Numbered from the stretch's first letter, positions 1-10,887 are shown. The stretch: 64,000 nucleotides of DNA from Periplaneta americana (GCF_040183065.1 NC_091131.1:101309330-101373329); one strand, 5' to 3'. Program-made: numbers and translations. Notes: generated by a model not told the origin, from the sequence alone.

Positions 1-479
1 TGTATAAAATGCACATTATGTTTATTGCCCTGCACACAAATTAAGCAACGTACTGAAAAAGGCTGCATCTCACATTTCCTTTGTAATTTTTTTCGCAAAT
101 CTTAAATGGATTCCAGCATTCTTTTTTAATTCCCTGATAGGACAACCCCATTTGACGGATGATCCAGCGTAATATTACCAAGGCCGTGCGAGACCAATGG
201 AATGTAAGTTCGATTTTGACACATTACTTACCAAAATAAAGATTGAATTTTGGAATGTTTTAAAAGTATTCAGTCTGGAGTGCCAAAAACATACAACGTA
301 GAAACAGTGAGCCAATCTGCTCGGTTTATAAAGTGGCTGAATGATGACATACCTTCATATTTTTATTTCGGCTGAATTTCTTCAACAATATTATGCCTGA
401 CGTAGCATATTATAGTATGTTCAATAATTACAAAAGATTGAAACATATGTAAAAATACAATGTTTTGTGGCCGCGTTAT
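1..479. other. No gene recognised
   Basis: AT-rich sequence with no supported coding region, tRNA-like box or terminal repeat. It may belong to the decayed element whose coding trace starts near 480. Confidence 0.4.
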
Positions 480-800
480 TGGATATCAGGAGGAACTTTC
501 TTTCTTTGTTGCAAGAGATACAAGAAGAACCTGCTGCTAAAAGACGACGTGGAAGCTCTTCACCAGATTTAAATAGGCCTACTGCTGCAAGAGAGATCTG
601 TGACTGCATTCTCACTGAAGCAAAGATCGTTTTGAAATAAAAGTAATTTTTGTGGAGAAAAATGTTTTTTGATTGAAAACTAATAATATAAAAAAGGATA
701 CCTGTTGAAGATGTAAATAATTTTTGTAATGCTTTCACAATGATTGACAGAGGAGCAATGAAGACTCTATTACGAGCTTTCTTTGAAAGTTCATAGTCTG
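480..800 (+). pseudogene. Possible hAT-type transposase remnant
   Basis: A plus-strand frame near 500-635 reads QEEPAAKRRRGSS followed by a segment containing AAREICDCILTEAK. A later frame near 720-790 contains KTLLRAFFESS. The acidic and basic linker followed by a helical 'REICD..L' segment resembles the middle of insect hAT-like transposases. Stops and frameshifts interrupt it and no terminal repeats were found. The longer open frame on the opposite strand is probably a shadow. The family call is tentative. Confidence 0.3.
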
Positions 801-837
801 ACATAGAAATTAAACTCTGATTACTCTAAAACAATCC

Positions 838-2163
838 TCATGTCTCAACATAACTCCCCCTGAGATTTACACACTTGATCCACCGGTGCTGCAATGCTGC
901 TATACCCTCCTTGCACGCAGATTCCTCGAGGTCTGCAAAAAAGTCTTCTGCTGCTGCGAAAACCTCTTCATTTGAAGAAAATTTCTTCCCAGCCAAGTAA
1001 GTTTTAAGCTTTGGGAAAGGAAAGAAATCTGAGTATGCGAGATCTGATGAATAGGGGGGCGTGGGGAAACAATTCAAACCGCACGCAGTTCGTGTAGGTG
1101 AATTGACTGCTGAAAAACACTTTCTTCTTTGCTGTACCCAATCTCTTCTCGCAAATTTTCTTTTTCAGTTGCTGCAGAAGATTTGAATAATGTTCTCCCT
1201 TTTGCTATATAATCAATCATGATTATTCCCTTAGAAGTATACCATTGTGGAATAACGGTTAGCATATCTGACCGTGGACGAGCGGGCCCGGGTTCAAATC
1301 CCGGCTGGGGTTTTTCCGAGATTTTCCCTCAACCAACTGAAGCAGAATTGCTGGGTAACTTTCAGCGTTGGACCCCGAACTCATTTCGTCATTAATTCAC
1401 ATGTCGTCATCATCATCCATACCTTAACATGGATTAAGTTCATGGTTCGGCGTGCTGTACTTGTGTAACAGTCCTGCCATTTTGCTACCCAATCATTAAC
1501 AGAATAGCAGTGGTAAGCACAATAAGCCTCAGGCTTCAGTGTAACCCTTCGGGTCCTCCTCCGTACAAGGAGAAAGAAAATTCCTTTAGAATCGCAGAAC
1601 ACGGACACCATGACGTTCCCAGCCGATTCAACAGCTTTTGCTTTCTTTGGAGGCGGAGAATCACTGTGCTTCCATTGTTTCGACTGCTGTTTTGTCTCTG
1701 GTATGTAGTAGTGGATCCAGGTCCAGGTTCAGTGGTCACATACTGCCTAAAAATCGGGCGTATTTTCCTGGACTCAAGCCAGGCAATCCCTCGAAATTTG
1801 ACATCGGACGTGCTTTTGTTCCGGTGTTAACGAACGCGAAACACACCTTGCGGAGACCTTCAACATAGCCAAGACATTGTTTAAGATGTGGCTCACCCGT
1901 TCAGTTGAGATACGCATAACCTCGCTAACTTCTCGAACTTTCAGTCTTCACTTGTTGCTGTTACTGGATGTCCACTGCGGAGTCGTCTTCCACACTGTCT
2001 CTACCATGTTTGAATAGTGACGCCCATTTTTTCACAGTCGAAAACGCTGGAGCGGGTTTCCCCAGTGTAGCATCCATGTTTGTTTAATTTCTTTTGGACT
2101 CGTTTGCTTTTTTTACGAAATATTTAATGACAGCACGAAGTTCGATATTTTCCATTTCTGCCA
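838..2163 (-). pseudogene. Mariner transposase relic (broken)
   Basis: Transposase of a mariner-type cut-and-paste element, which would bind terminal repeats and excise DNA with a DD34D catalytic site. On the minus strand the start near 2163 reads MENIELRAVIKYFVKK. It is followed by a helix-turn-helix region (TVKKWASLFKHGRDS, STERVSHILNN), a middle segment (PPPKKAKAVESAG, VMVSVFCDSKGI), IDYIAKGRT, and a C-terminal block with PPYSSDLAYSDFFPFPKLK ending near LRGSYVET. The usual 'HDNA' catalytic segment is poorly preserved. There are several frameshifts and one SINE insertion at 1237-1579. The order and spacing fit a full-length mariner protein of about 340 residues. It is inactive. Flanking inverted repeats were not identified. 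Confidence 0.85.
1237..1579 (+). mobile_element. SINE (family A) inserted in mariner
   Basis: A tRNA-derived SINE. A B-box-like segment, GGGTTCAAATCCC, lies at about 1291, followed by the family body (pyrimidine-rich TTTTTCCGAG, then CTGGGTAACTTTCAGCG). It interrupts the mariner reading frame. A near-perfect 12-bp target duplication flanks it (ATTCCCTTAGAA at 1225-1236, ATTCCTTTAGAA at 1580-1591). Related copies lie at 13008, 19824 and 44690. Confidence 0.8.
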
Positions 2164-2908
2164 ATCTGTTCGACGCACGAACTTCAAAATTAAACTATAT
2201 AAAATGTAGTCAACAGAAAAATGATTTTTCATGCTTGAACTAATGTAAAATGGTAGCTAAAAATGGCAGCATTGCGGCCCAAATTGTGTCGAAATGGTGA
2301 CATATCTGACTGTCTGAAAACACGTAATTTTCTTCTTTCGACTCGACACAACTATTTTAAAGACACAACAGAAACTCTGAAAATTTTAGTGACGATGCCT
2401 ATGACTATCTATGAAACCGAAAGTTTTTTTTTTTTTTTTCAATTTTAAAATTGGTAAAATCGTACTTAAGAAATTCTATGGTGAAGGACAGGTTAATAGC
2501 TTTAGGAACGTTTAGGAATGCGAGACATATGTGTTTGAGATTCTACTTTCATTCACTATAGATCACGGTGAAATTTCTATGACTAGCAAATCTGTGAGCA
2601 GTTTGCTTATGTCGAGATTGTATCATCCAGGCTGTCATGCGGTTGTGTGGTTATGTTCATGTAATGAGAACACCCATAATAGAACTGTTTTAAGTCGAGA
2701 GATGAGTCATTTACAATTATACCATAATTATGTTTCGTCTATTGTGACCAAGCAGTAACAATGGTTGCTCTATAATGGGTTTCAAATTATGAGGTTCAGG
2801 AACTACTTATTATATCGCAAGACTGAGATATTGGGATTATCGAATGTGAAACTGAACTAATCAAAATTTTCAATTCATTTTGAGTGTGTTCGGATAAGTC
2901 TCTAACCG
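2164..2908. other. No gene recognised
   Basis: This should include the 5' end of the mariner element, but no clear terminal repeat was seen. It contains a poly-T run near 2425-2440. The open frames are short and look like chance. Confidence 0.4.
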
Positions 2909-3918
2909 GTATTCATAGTCAGTGACTTATTTGTTCAATAAGTTTGACTTTGTTAAGTTATACTTATTGGAAAATCTTAACTTATATGATTACGGTATTC
3001 ATAGTCGGCTAATAAGTTGTACTTTGTTAAGTTTCATTCAATAAGTGTAACTCATGTGTATACAAATAAGTCGAACTTACTGGTATGAGAAATTGCAAGG
3101 TCATTGTCACGACAATGTAAATCAGACAGTCGATTTTCTTTTGTCTCTAAATTTGTATGCATAGCTTCTGTACGATACAATAAAATGATTGATGTAATGT
3201 ACGGAAAGAAGAAAAGAAAATATTTCAGTTATGTACAGAAAGATGATTGTATTGAAGGAGATTATTCTAAAATATTCAAAGATTGTAGAGAATAAGAAGA
3301 CAGACGCAGTTTTTTGAAAACAGAAGATTGCAGAAGAATTCAATTCGTCGATACATATTGTGGAACATGTAAGTAAGCCTAATACAATATTTTCTTTGAA
3401 AAGTGTATATTATAACATAACGAAAGAAATTATGAAGTTCGTTTACGCGAAGTTGGAAATTTTATTATAATTTGGTTATAATGATTACAGAGATTTGTTA
3501 AACAACTACGGATAGGCTACTATGGACGAACATCAAATGTCACCAACCGAATGTTTTGACCAATGAACGTCAAACAGTCATGGCTACACGAGGTAGTCTT
3601 CTAGTAAAAATATGAAGGACATTGATCCACCTGTAGCGCAAATAATCCCTCTCACAATGGTCCAAGTTCCGGGAGCGGTTGACTGCGATATGATTGCGAA
3701 CTAAAAGGTAAGCAGTATTACATTCAACATTCTTTCTTGAACATTTAATTTGTTTCTTAGCCTATTAGGTGTTATTTATTAATAAAGAAAATTATCAAAT
3801 CATATTTATTTACATGAAGCGAGTCCGTAATAGGTAACTATACCTAACAAGTGATAGAATGAGGAAAAATAAATTCTTCACAAATAATTAGCCAGTTGAC
3901 ATAGTGTACATATTGTTT

Positions 3919-4582
3919 ACATTGCAGTTGTGTTTGCAGAGGAAGTAGAGGGAGCACGTATTGCACCAAATCCTTCCGATGATGTATCCCCCTCTACTGC
4001 TGGTCCATCCAACTCAATTGCAGCTCAAACAACAGCGACGGCAACTCTAGCAGCATAAGCAGATCACACAAGAAAGCGCAGGAACAGAGTGAATTTATTA
4101 TTATTTTTACAGGTCAATAATGCAACTGAGTTCGGAAGCTCACAAACAAATACCGCTTGTCCATAATGAAATCCAGATAAATTACTTCAATCGATTATTG
4201 TATAAAACTTCATAGTATTCATTGTTGATATTACAAATCATCTAAATTTTAAATGTTTTGGTAAATCACATAAAAGAATAAATATTTTGCTTCAGTGAAA
4301 TACATTAAAACTAATTGTGAAATCTACATTTTATCATCATGCCTCCTAAACACTATGTTAATCAGTTCTCCCTGAAAGCCAAACCGAAGATTGCTGTGCA
4401 GATGATGCAACAGGCACAGATTCATGTAGAAGAGTCATTACGTTTGGATCATCTTCTGGTAAGTTGTCATTTCCTCCGAACTCGAATTGTGAAGCACTGC
4501 ACAGAAAACAATAAATTATGTTTGGGACATTGTCGAGTTTGTTTTTAAACCAACCGACAGATAAGGAAATCTTACCTTCCAT
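3919..4582. pseudogene. Possible coding scraps of the enclosing DNA transposon
   Basis: On the plus strand, an acceptor-like ACATTGCAG near 3927 precedes an open segment rich in Ser, Thr, Pro and acidic residues (VFAEEVEGARIAPNPSDD) that stops near 4057. On the minus strand, 4358-4500 encodes NLPEDDPNVMTLLHES and ends in a short polar tail. PIF/Harbinger elements carry two divergent genes, so this could be the remains of both, but no catalytic motif was seen. Confidence 0.25.
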
Positions 4583-4739
4583 ACCTCAAACATTCTCTCC
4601 ACTACATTAATTTTCGTCCTTTTGTCGGCTCTATTGTACCTATAAATTTTAAAGTATCAAGCCGATATTTCCACAACTGCTTACATGTGACAATTTAGCT
4701 ACTTTCATTATGACAGTAAGAAAACTTAATTGGTTACTG

Positions 4740-5110
4740 TGGTTGCATGTTCGCTGAGCTCTACGCTCGTGTGAAGCAATGAACCACCGGGAAGGGTAGC
4801 TGTGAATATATTGAATAAGCAGTCGTGGACAGCCGATAAAGGGTGGTCCTCCAGCTTGAGGGTTGGGCGAAGGACTAACAACCCATCACAGTAAAAAAGA
4901 GCTTGTTACGAAATCCCAACATAAGCCTCGAAATGGTACTCATTCTTTGGCAAAGGAATAAGATTATGAGATTTGGTACTTGGAGTGGCACCAGTCTTTA
5001 CAGAACTAGCTAGATATAGAATAGACTTTCTGGGAGTACAGGGGGTTAGATTAGATGAGAACGACCTAACACCAATTTGGAACAGGATTCTTTATTCATA
5101 AAAAGAGAAA
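4740..5110 (+). pseudogene. LINE 5' fragment: leader and start of endonuclease
   Basis: The segment near 4845-4890 has the leader-like TTGAGGGTTGGGCGAAGG. A decayed frame then resembles the beginning of an APE-type endonuclease: a 'WSGTSLYR'-like stretch, then ELARYR-like and a VQ.VR-like segment near 5000-5070. This matches the 5' part of the element whose 3' end lies at 5181, so the two are probably one copy with its middle lost. Confidence rests on pattern similarity. Confidence 0.5.
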
Positions 5111-5126
5111 AATTTAAAATTTTTAA

Positions 5127-5180
5127 ATTGTGGTTTAGTTAACGACGCTCGCAACTGCAGAGGTTATATCAGCGTCGCCT
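5127..5180 (-). mobile_element. SINE (family E) tail fragment
   Basis: The piece GTTAACGACGCTCGCAACTG matches the start of the fuller copy at 5565. It sits exactly between the 5' and 3' pieces of a LINE, so it marks a rearrangement or a SINE insertion followed by deletion. Confidence 0.6.
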
Positions 5181-5410
5181 GGGCAGGGCATGTAACACGT
5201 ATGGAATCCAGAAATGTGTATAGAGTGTTAATTGGGAGATCTGGGGGAAAAAACCTAGTTGGGAGGATAATACTAAAATGGATTTGAGAGAGTTGGGATA
5301 TGATGCTAGGGACTGGATTAATCTTGCTCAGGATAGGGATCGATGTCGGGCTTATGTGAGGGCGGAAATGAACTTCCGCGTTCTCTTAAAGCCAATTGTA
5401 AGTAAGTATG
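5181..5410 (+). pseudogene. LINE 3' end (family 1)
   Basis: The C-terminal tail of the non-LTR reverse transcriptase also found at 17195, 23855, 31655 and 54392. Recognisable traces are WAGHVTRM-like, RVLIGR, and [19 protein letters not shown], ending with AAAGCC followed by TAAGTAAG. Frameshifts and stops are present. It is a dead 5'-truncated copy. Confidence 0.85.
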
Positions 5411-5564
5411 ACAGCAAGAAGGCTTTGTTTTAAATTCATTTTATTAACACATAATAATTTAATTTAAATTGACTGGATAAGGGTGTTTAATCTTACTAAT
5501 ACTGAAATTTCATGTATATTAAAGAAACCTAACCTCACCGATATATTTAATACCTCATATAAAT

Positions 5565-5785
5565 TAAATTATGGTTTATTTAACGACGCTCGCAACTGCA
5601 GCGTCGCCGGTGTACCGGAATTTTGTCCCGCAGGAGTTCTTTTACTTGCCAGTAAATCTATTGACATGAGCCTGTCGCATTTAAACACACTTAAACGCCA
5701 TCGACCTAGGCCGGGATCGAACCCGCAACCTCGAGCACAGAAGGCCAGCGCTATTCCAACTACGCTACCTAGGCAGACAAATACC
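5565..5785 (-). mobile_element. SINE (family E)
   Basis: The tRNA-like head is at the right end on the minus strand: B-box complement GGGATCGAACCC at about 5713, ending near CTACGCTACCTAGG. The body runs left to TTTAACGACGCTCGCAACTG. A more diverged copy lies at 18086-18335. Confidence 0.75.
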
Positions 5786-6470
5786 TCATATATTTATAAA
5801 CTACGGTTATGGCTATATTTTAAGAACATTAAACGTATTTCAAAAATTTCCGTGGCATAAAATCTCAAGCGAACAAGAAGTAGTAATCTATAAGAACTGG
5901 CAAACCTCGCTATCTCGGTTTTGCAAGAGTTCTTTCCACTTTCGGAAGTATTGATTCCAAAACCTTTTGCAAAAACGAAACCTCCTTTTGAATTCAAGAT
6001 CATTATAAAATTCAAAGCGAACCATTACGTTTCGCAAGTAACGCTTTTGGGCGCAAATTTCCTGCATTTCAATAAATTCCTTGGCCAGTTCTTTATAAAC
6101 GTTATTAATTTTTAGGTTAAAACTGACATAAGTCAGGGGTTCCCTTGACTTGATAAAGTTTAACTTATTTCATAACATAAGTCGCACTTGAGTCACTATG
6201 AATTGCAATAAGTTCAACTTCATGAAGTCAGACTTTGTAAAGTAAAGCTTATAAAAGAATCACGACTTATAATAAGTACGACTTATTTGGACCGAAATCT
6301 GCAATTGACACGAGATTTAAGTTCGACTTATATATAAGTATGACTTATCTCGACTATGAATACAAGTAATACCAAATAAATAAATGTTTTGTTATATTTC
6401 CGTCACTGACTTATGTAATATCATGGAGTGGGACTCTTCATATTACATATTTTACAATATGTACGAACGT

Positions 6471-6496
6471 TTTCGTTACTATAGTAACATCATCAG
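6471..6496 (-). ncRNA. Hammerhead-ribozyme-like motif, left arm
   Basis: Minus strand: CTGATGA, one extra T, stem II GTTAC with loop TATA and GTAAC, then GAAA. The following AACGTT is a palindromic stem III. Stem I can form between ATGTAT before the core and GTACAT after it. Relative to the right-arm copy (7874), stem II differs by a T-to-C plus A-to-G change that keeps the pair. Confidence 0.55.
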
Positions 6497-7029
6497 ATAC
6501 ATGTAATTTTCAATATGGTAACCTCATTTGTGTGGCATTTGACTGTAATATAGTAGAATGGAATTGTTAACACAATATTAAAGGTGAATGTTAAAAGACT
6601 TAAATTAAATTAAACAATTAAAAACATTATAAAAGACACACCATGAGCCTTCACTTACTAGTAAAGCCAACATTTTTGTGTTTTATATTCATAATTAAAA
6701 TCGTGCAATATTGTTGTATAAATCATTAACTTTATAAATATGGTTATATGCGAGTGAAAACTCGTTCACAATTTTTTCTTTGTTTGTATTATGTAGAACA
6801 ATATGCATTTTATATAAACTACATTACATGCCGTACCATAACTGTAATCAGTAATGTTTGTATTGTGTACATGTTTATATGATGTGAAGTTTTTGTTTGA
6901 TAATGCCTTTCCATACATAAAATTAATTTCTGTTTTGATCCACATAAATAGAAATATAATCTATGATCATGTACATGCAGATTCCTTATTTATTACATTT
7001 ATAACTGCATTAAATAAGTTCAATTTCAT

Positions 7030-7373
7030 AATACTAATAAAACATACCTCTCCTTTTATTTTAGATAATGCTGAATTCACTTTGCAACTTAAATGCACGA
7101 TAATATCGTTGTGAACCACTTAAAAACAACAACGTAAGTTTCATTTGCACATCATTGAACACATTTCAATCTACATAACATACTTACAATAATTTTCATT
7201 TTAGATAACCATCGACAAAGTTCTACAATATACACCACTACTTCCAAATTATGTATTATAACATCATTATAAGAACTACGTAAAACTAACCACGTAAGTC
7301 TACCGCACAATCAGTCTACTTAGACATCTCTCTAACAATTAATATATCTCTACAATAATCTTTCTCTTTTTAG
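7030..7373 (+). other. Regularly spaced splice-site-like signals in the palindrome core
   Basis: Three acceptors (TTTTAG ending at 7064, 7204 and 7373) alternate with two donors (CGTAAGT, G at 7134 and 7294). They define putative introns of 71 and 80 nt and exon-like pieces of 69 and 89 nt. A branch-like TACTAAT precedes the first acceptor (about 7031). The pieces share similar starts (AGATAA, AGATAA, AGATTA), so the array may have arisen by tandem duplication. No continuous reading frame joins them. Confidence 0.4.
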
Positions 7374-7873
7374 ATTATATTTCAACAATAGTTCCACAGT
7401 TCGCATCATCAAATTACACAAGACTGGAACACGAGAACAACTACATATATTGAAATTTTATCTATCAAACGAAAACTTCACATTACATAAAATACGTAAA
7501 CAATACAAACATCAATTACTGATTACAGGTGCGGCATGTAATAATTATAGTCTATATAAAATGCAAATTGTTCTACATGATACAAACAAAGAAAAAATTG
7601 TGAACGAGTTTTCATTCACATATAACCATATAAAGTTAATGATTCATACAACAATATTACAAGATTTTAATTATGAACATAAAACACAAAAATGTTGGCT
7701 TTACTAGTAAGTGAAGGCTCGTAGTGTCTCTTTTACATTGTTTTTATTATTTTTTTTTTACTTAATTTAAGTCTTTTAACATTCACATTTAATATTGTAT
7801 TAACAATTCCACTCTACTATATTACAGTTAAATTCCACACAAATGAGGTTATCATATTGAAAATTACATGTAT

Positions 7874-7899
7874 CTGATGATGTCACAGTAGTGACGAAA
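7874..7899 (+). ncRNA. Hammerhead-ribozyme-like motif, right arm
   Basis: CTGATGA, extra T, stem II GTCAC/loop AGTA/GTGAC, GAAA, then palindromic AACGTT and C (a UUC cleavage triplet). Stem I can pair TGTAT before the core with ATACA after the C. All invariant core positions of the hammerhead are present. The unpaired T between the core and stem II is unusual. Confidence 0.6.
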
Positions 7900-7982
7900 A
7901 CGTTCATACAAATTGTAAAATATGTAATACAAAGAGTTCAACTCTATGATATAGGCTATGATAAACGTCAATGGCGGAAATG

Positions 7983-9045
7983 CAGGGTGTAAGAGGTATA
8001 AGTGCCGTCCTTTTCACAATCGTCGGGGACGGTCTATAAGGATCAAAAAATGTCCACACAACATAGGATCAAAACTTGATAATTTTCCAGGAAAAATATT
8101 TTTCTTATTTTATTTGCGTTACACTGCTTATATCATTAGTAAAATTACGAAAACAATATCAGTAGGTATATCTAGCAAAGAGTTAATATTAGTTTAAATA
8201 AATATGTGTGTGTTCTATGTTTTCGTGAAATTAAATAAAAATGCATGTTAATATTTTGGCGTGAGACGTGGCAACGTGTTCAGCAGGCATCATTCTGCAC
8301 AGACTTAAGTACGAGTCAGCTTAGTTCAAGCTCCCTGTCCATAGTTCTACTGCAGAGCGGATGACAGTTCAGTACAGGGTATTCGATAAACAATTTATAA
8401 TGTCATTTACAGTTTAGGAATATCATATGTTATTAATTTATTGAGAAATTCGTCGTAATTCAAGTGAGGCAAGAAGGATGTACCGTCAACGTTTTCCTCA
8501 AAGAAGATTACATGTCATAATCGGCGAAATTTTGTAGCAGTTTCTCAACGATTTTTAGAAACTAGGAGTCTCACACAACCAGAAATTTGTTTTAAAATGA
8601 TACTTCTTTATGGAAGTGCGAGAGATCAAAATTTTGCATTAGAAAAAAAAGTTCGTGAGATTTTGTGCAGAAAACATTATTATTTATTTTTTAGACGTAC
8701 AATAAAAAAGAAGCAATACTGTTACATAAAATGTAAACTTACCATAATGTTCTATTAAAGAGATTGAAAGTTTGTATTTGCTGCTCGTTTTATGTAAACA
8801 ACAGTGTCCTGGTCCGCTCCTGCATTAGAAGAGAGCATCTGTTGTGTACCAGTATGTCTGTACCCCTTGAGCTGTACTGTGTAAAACCCCCTCCTCCCAT
8901 CCAGCAACGTTGCAAAATGTCTAATATTGTAAACTTTAATAATTAGTTAAATATTGCAATTAGAAAATTTGTAAGGACATTTTTCTTCCTTATGACATGA
9001 ATAATCATCAGTTAAAATAATGACACTTATACCCCTTACACCCTG
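7983..9045 (+). mobile_element. Non-autonomous TIR element with DUF4817-like fragment
   Basis: The left end CAGGGTGTAAGAGGTATAAG mirrors the right end, whose complement reads CAGGGTGTAAGGGGTATAAG. A TA follows the right end. The element is 1063 bp, too short for a full transposase, and carries only the N-terminal fragment at 8400-8590. It is probably an internally deleted Tc1/mariner-superfamily element. Confidence 0.7.
8400..8590 (+). pseudogene. Transposase N-terminal helix-turn-helix remnant
   Basis: The frame starts MSFTV and continues with MLLIY and a decayed arginine-rich stretch to ARRMYRQRFPQRR. It then shifts frame to AVSQRFLETRSLTQP. The 'R.YR.RFP.RR...F..V.Q.L.ETGS' pattern is that of the DUF4817 DNA-binding domain at the start of some insect mariner-like transposases. 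The DDE catalytic part is absent. Confidence 0.6.
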
Positions 9046-10071
9046 TATAACAAAACATTTATTTATATGGAACTAATCAAATCAAACACTAAATTCTAGA
9101 TCACAAAGACAAAAGCCAATCATATCTGCGTAAAAATAATTTCTTGTCTCTATACTATATTAGTATTGCAGAGTGAAATTACACGACAAAAAGGTAAATG
9201 TATTTACAACGAAATATTCACCTTTGTAGATCGAAAAGGAACAAAACTGGCTAAGCATTCAAAACAACAGAAGGACACTGGCACTATCTTTAGTATCCTG
9301 AAAATATTCTTTCTAAACAGTACCGACACGAAAACGAAAAGAAGGGAATGGACATGAAATTTCAACAGCAACTAAATTTAAAGAATTATGTTTTAAATTT
9401 CAGTTAAGACTTGGTTGGAATTTTGAAGAACAAACATGATGATGAATCAATTTCCTCTAGATAATCACGTTCCATTTTCGTTCGATATCATTTATCCATG
9501 TACTAATATTGAAGTTGAAGGGGAGGAAGAAGAAAAGTATTCTCTCTGCAATCGAATAATTAGTTTCAGGGGCTCCACAACTGATTTGACAGTAACGCTG
9601 TTAACTGCATCAAGTAATAACGACGAGTTCAGGAAAATTGGAACGATGCAAAGTCGGAAATAAAGGCAAGGTTTTATAACCACAAATCAAGACTAATGAT
9701 TCTTAGATTCTACGGGACAATAATCAGTATAGAAGTGAAAAAGAACATCAAGAAGACTAGTCTATTTTGTACATGGCTGACTGACTGAACTAGAGATTTG
9801 CTTTTCAAAGTGAACTGGCACAGAAATAGAAACTACTGTTTACCCTATTTACAAAGCTATTGTTAAACTATAGTATATAGCAAATTTGATTTTTTTTCCT
9901 CAATATTACCAATAGAACTGGCGTGGTATCACCATTCAGATAAAAGAAAGTCTATCAACTATTGCAGGCTACAATATTTTCTCATCATATTGTTACCAAT
10001 AGTCTCTGACATTACTGATTTCGTAAGTGGTAGGCCCTACTGGTATATAAGGAAACAAATTACAGTAGCAG
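9046..10071. other. No gene recognised
   Basis: AT-rich sequence. Open frames at 9166-9357 and 9436-9663 (the latter with a run of glutamates) match nothing known to me and overlap antisense frames of similar length. Confidence 0.4.
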
Positions 10072-10095
10072 CACAGTCTAATATACTAGACTGTG
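10072..10095. repeat. 24-bp palindrome with 7-bp flanking repeat
   Basis: CACAGTCTA joined to its near-complement TAGACTGTG, bounded on both sides by GTAGCAG (10065-10071 and 10096-10102). The ends match those of the MITE at 46711-46870. It looks like two terminal repeats fused after loss of the whole interior. Confidence 0.5.
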
Positions 10096-10383
10096 GTAGC
10101 AGAGTGATTGGAAATGATCTAAATACTTTGTAGACGCGAGTGATTGAAATTACTAAATACATATAATTTCTACGTAAGAAAATATTATTTCATACATTTA
10201 AGTGGAATATTTAAAGTGAACGGATCGTACAATAGTTTATTTTTCTATGCCAGTAACATTTTCCCACCTTCCTCTTAAAATGTAATATCTACAGTCCGGA
10301 TTTTTAGGTGATTGACAAACCTCGCTAAATAACGATCTCATGTCACCTCACCCCACGACATAAAGGCAGCTCAACTTTTATCC

Positions 10384-10887
10384 TTGTCTTGGGTATTTCC
10401 TGCGACTGGAGGAGGTATGTTTTGTTATAATAAGCGGTGGCTTTACCTTTCCAATATTCATTTAACTGCTTCGCAACGTGTCTTACAAATTTATAAAATT
10501 TCGTGTAAAGAGGTGGAGTATATCGACTGCAACTTTGGCTGGATTTCAGAAAGAATTGAAAAGTTGAAAACTATCATACTTTCACTTATGAAATTAATAG
10601 ACATCATTTGTAACACAAAAAATACACTCAAAATTGTCCGTGGAACTGCAGGTAATAAAGTTGTGAAAAAATTCCAAGCATTTCTTGAAATAAATTGGGG
10701 TTACGCAAGTTTATTTACTGTTAGCCAGATCCTCAGCCGAGAATCGTGGAACCATCCAGAATTCATTGCTGTCAGCCACATTAATTTATTTAAATATGTA
10801 CCAGTAACCGCGATGTCGAGAGGTCGTTTTCGGCATATAAGAACACACTTTCCAATCGTCGCACAGTGTGCAATAACGGAAAACTAG
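10384..10887 (+). pseudogene. hAT transposase C-terminal region
   Basis: A 167-codon open frame. The segment IERLKTIILSLMKLIDIIC-like, then NKVVKKFQAFLEINWG, then LFKYVPVTAMSRGRFRHIR resembles the end of hAT proteins of the CGGBP1-like type, where 'FKYAPVTSCDVERSFS.YK' is the dimerisation region. Here that motif has lost most key residues (SCDVERSF replaced by AMSRGRF). The frame has no N-terminal zinc finger or catalytic core. It is a relic despite being open. Confidence 0.6.

Larger units (their letters stand above)
2909..6363. mobile_element. Decayed TIR DNA transposon with subterminal AAGT/ACTTA repeats
   Basis: The left end carries GTATTCATAGTC at 2909-2920, repeated at 2995. The right end carries its reverse complement at 6352-6363. 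Both ends are packed with AAGT...ACTTA-like subterminal motifs (2925-3090 and 6120-6345), as expected for transposase-binding arrays. The interior holds exon-like scraps and later LINE and SINE insertions. The type resembles PIF/Harbinger elements, but a clean target duplication was not found and the outer boundary is ambiguous because the left end is doubled. Confidence 0.5.
6412..7955. mobile_element. Long palindromic Penelope-like element
   Basis: The two arms (about 6412-6910 and 7455-7955) are diverged inverted copies of roughly 500 bp separated by about 550 bp. Matched landmarks are CCTTCACTTACTAGTAAAGC (6648) against its complement near 7700, and AAACGTTCATAC near 7898 against GTACGAACGTTTTC at 6462. 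Each arm carries a hammerhead-like motif. Penelope-like elements often have inverted repeat ends with hammerhead motifs, and a Penelope coding relic at 41890 ends in the same motif, so the assignment is by shared ends. No reverse transcriptase remains here. Confidence 0.6.

Noticed and set aside
421-804. 127-codon minus-strand open frame as a gene
   Set aside because: The plus strand carries a better transposase-like frame over the same bases and the minus product shows no domain.
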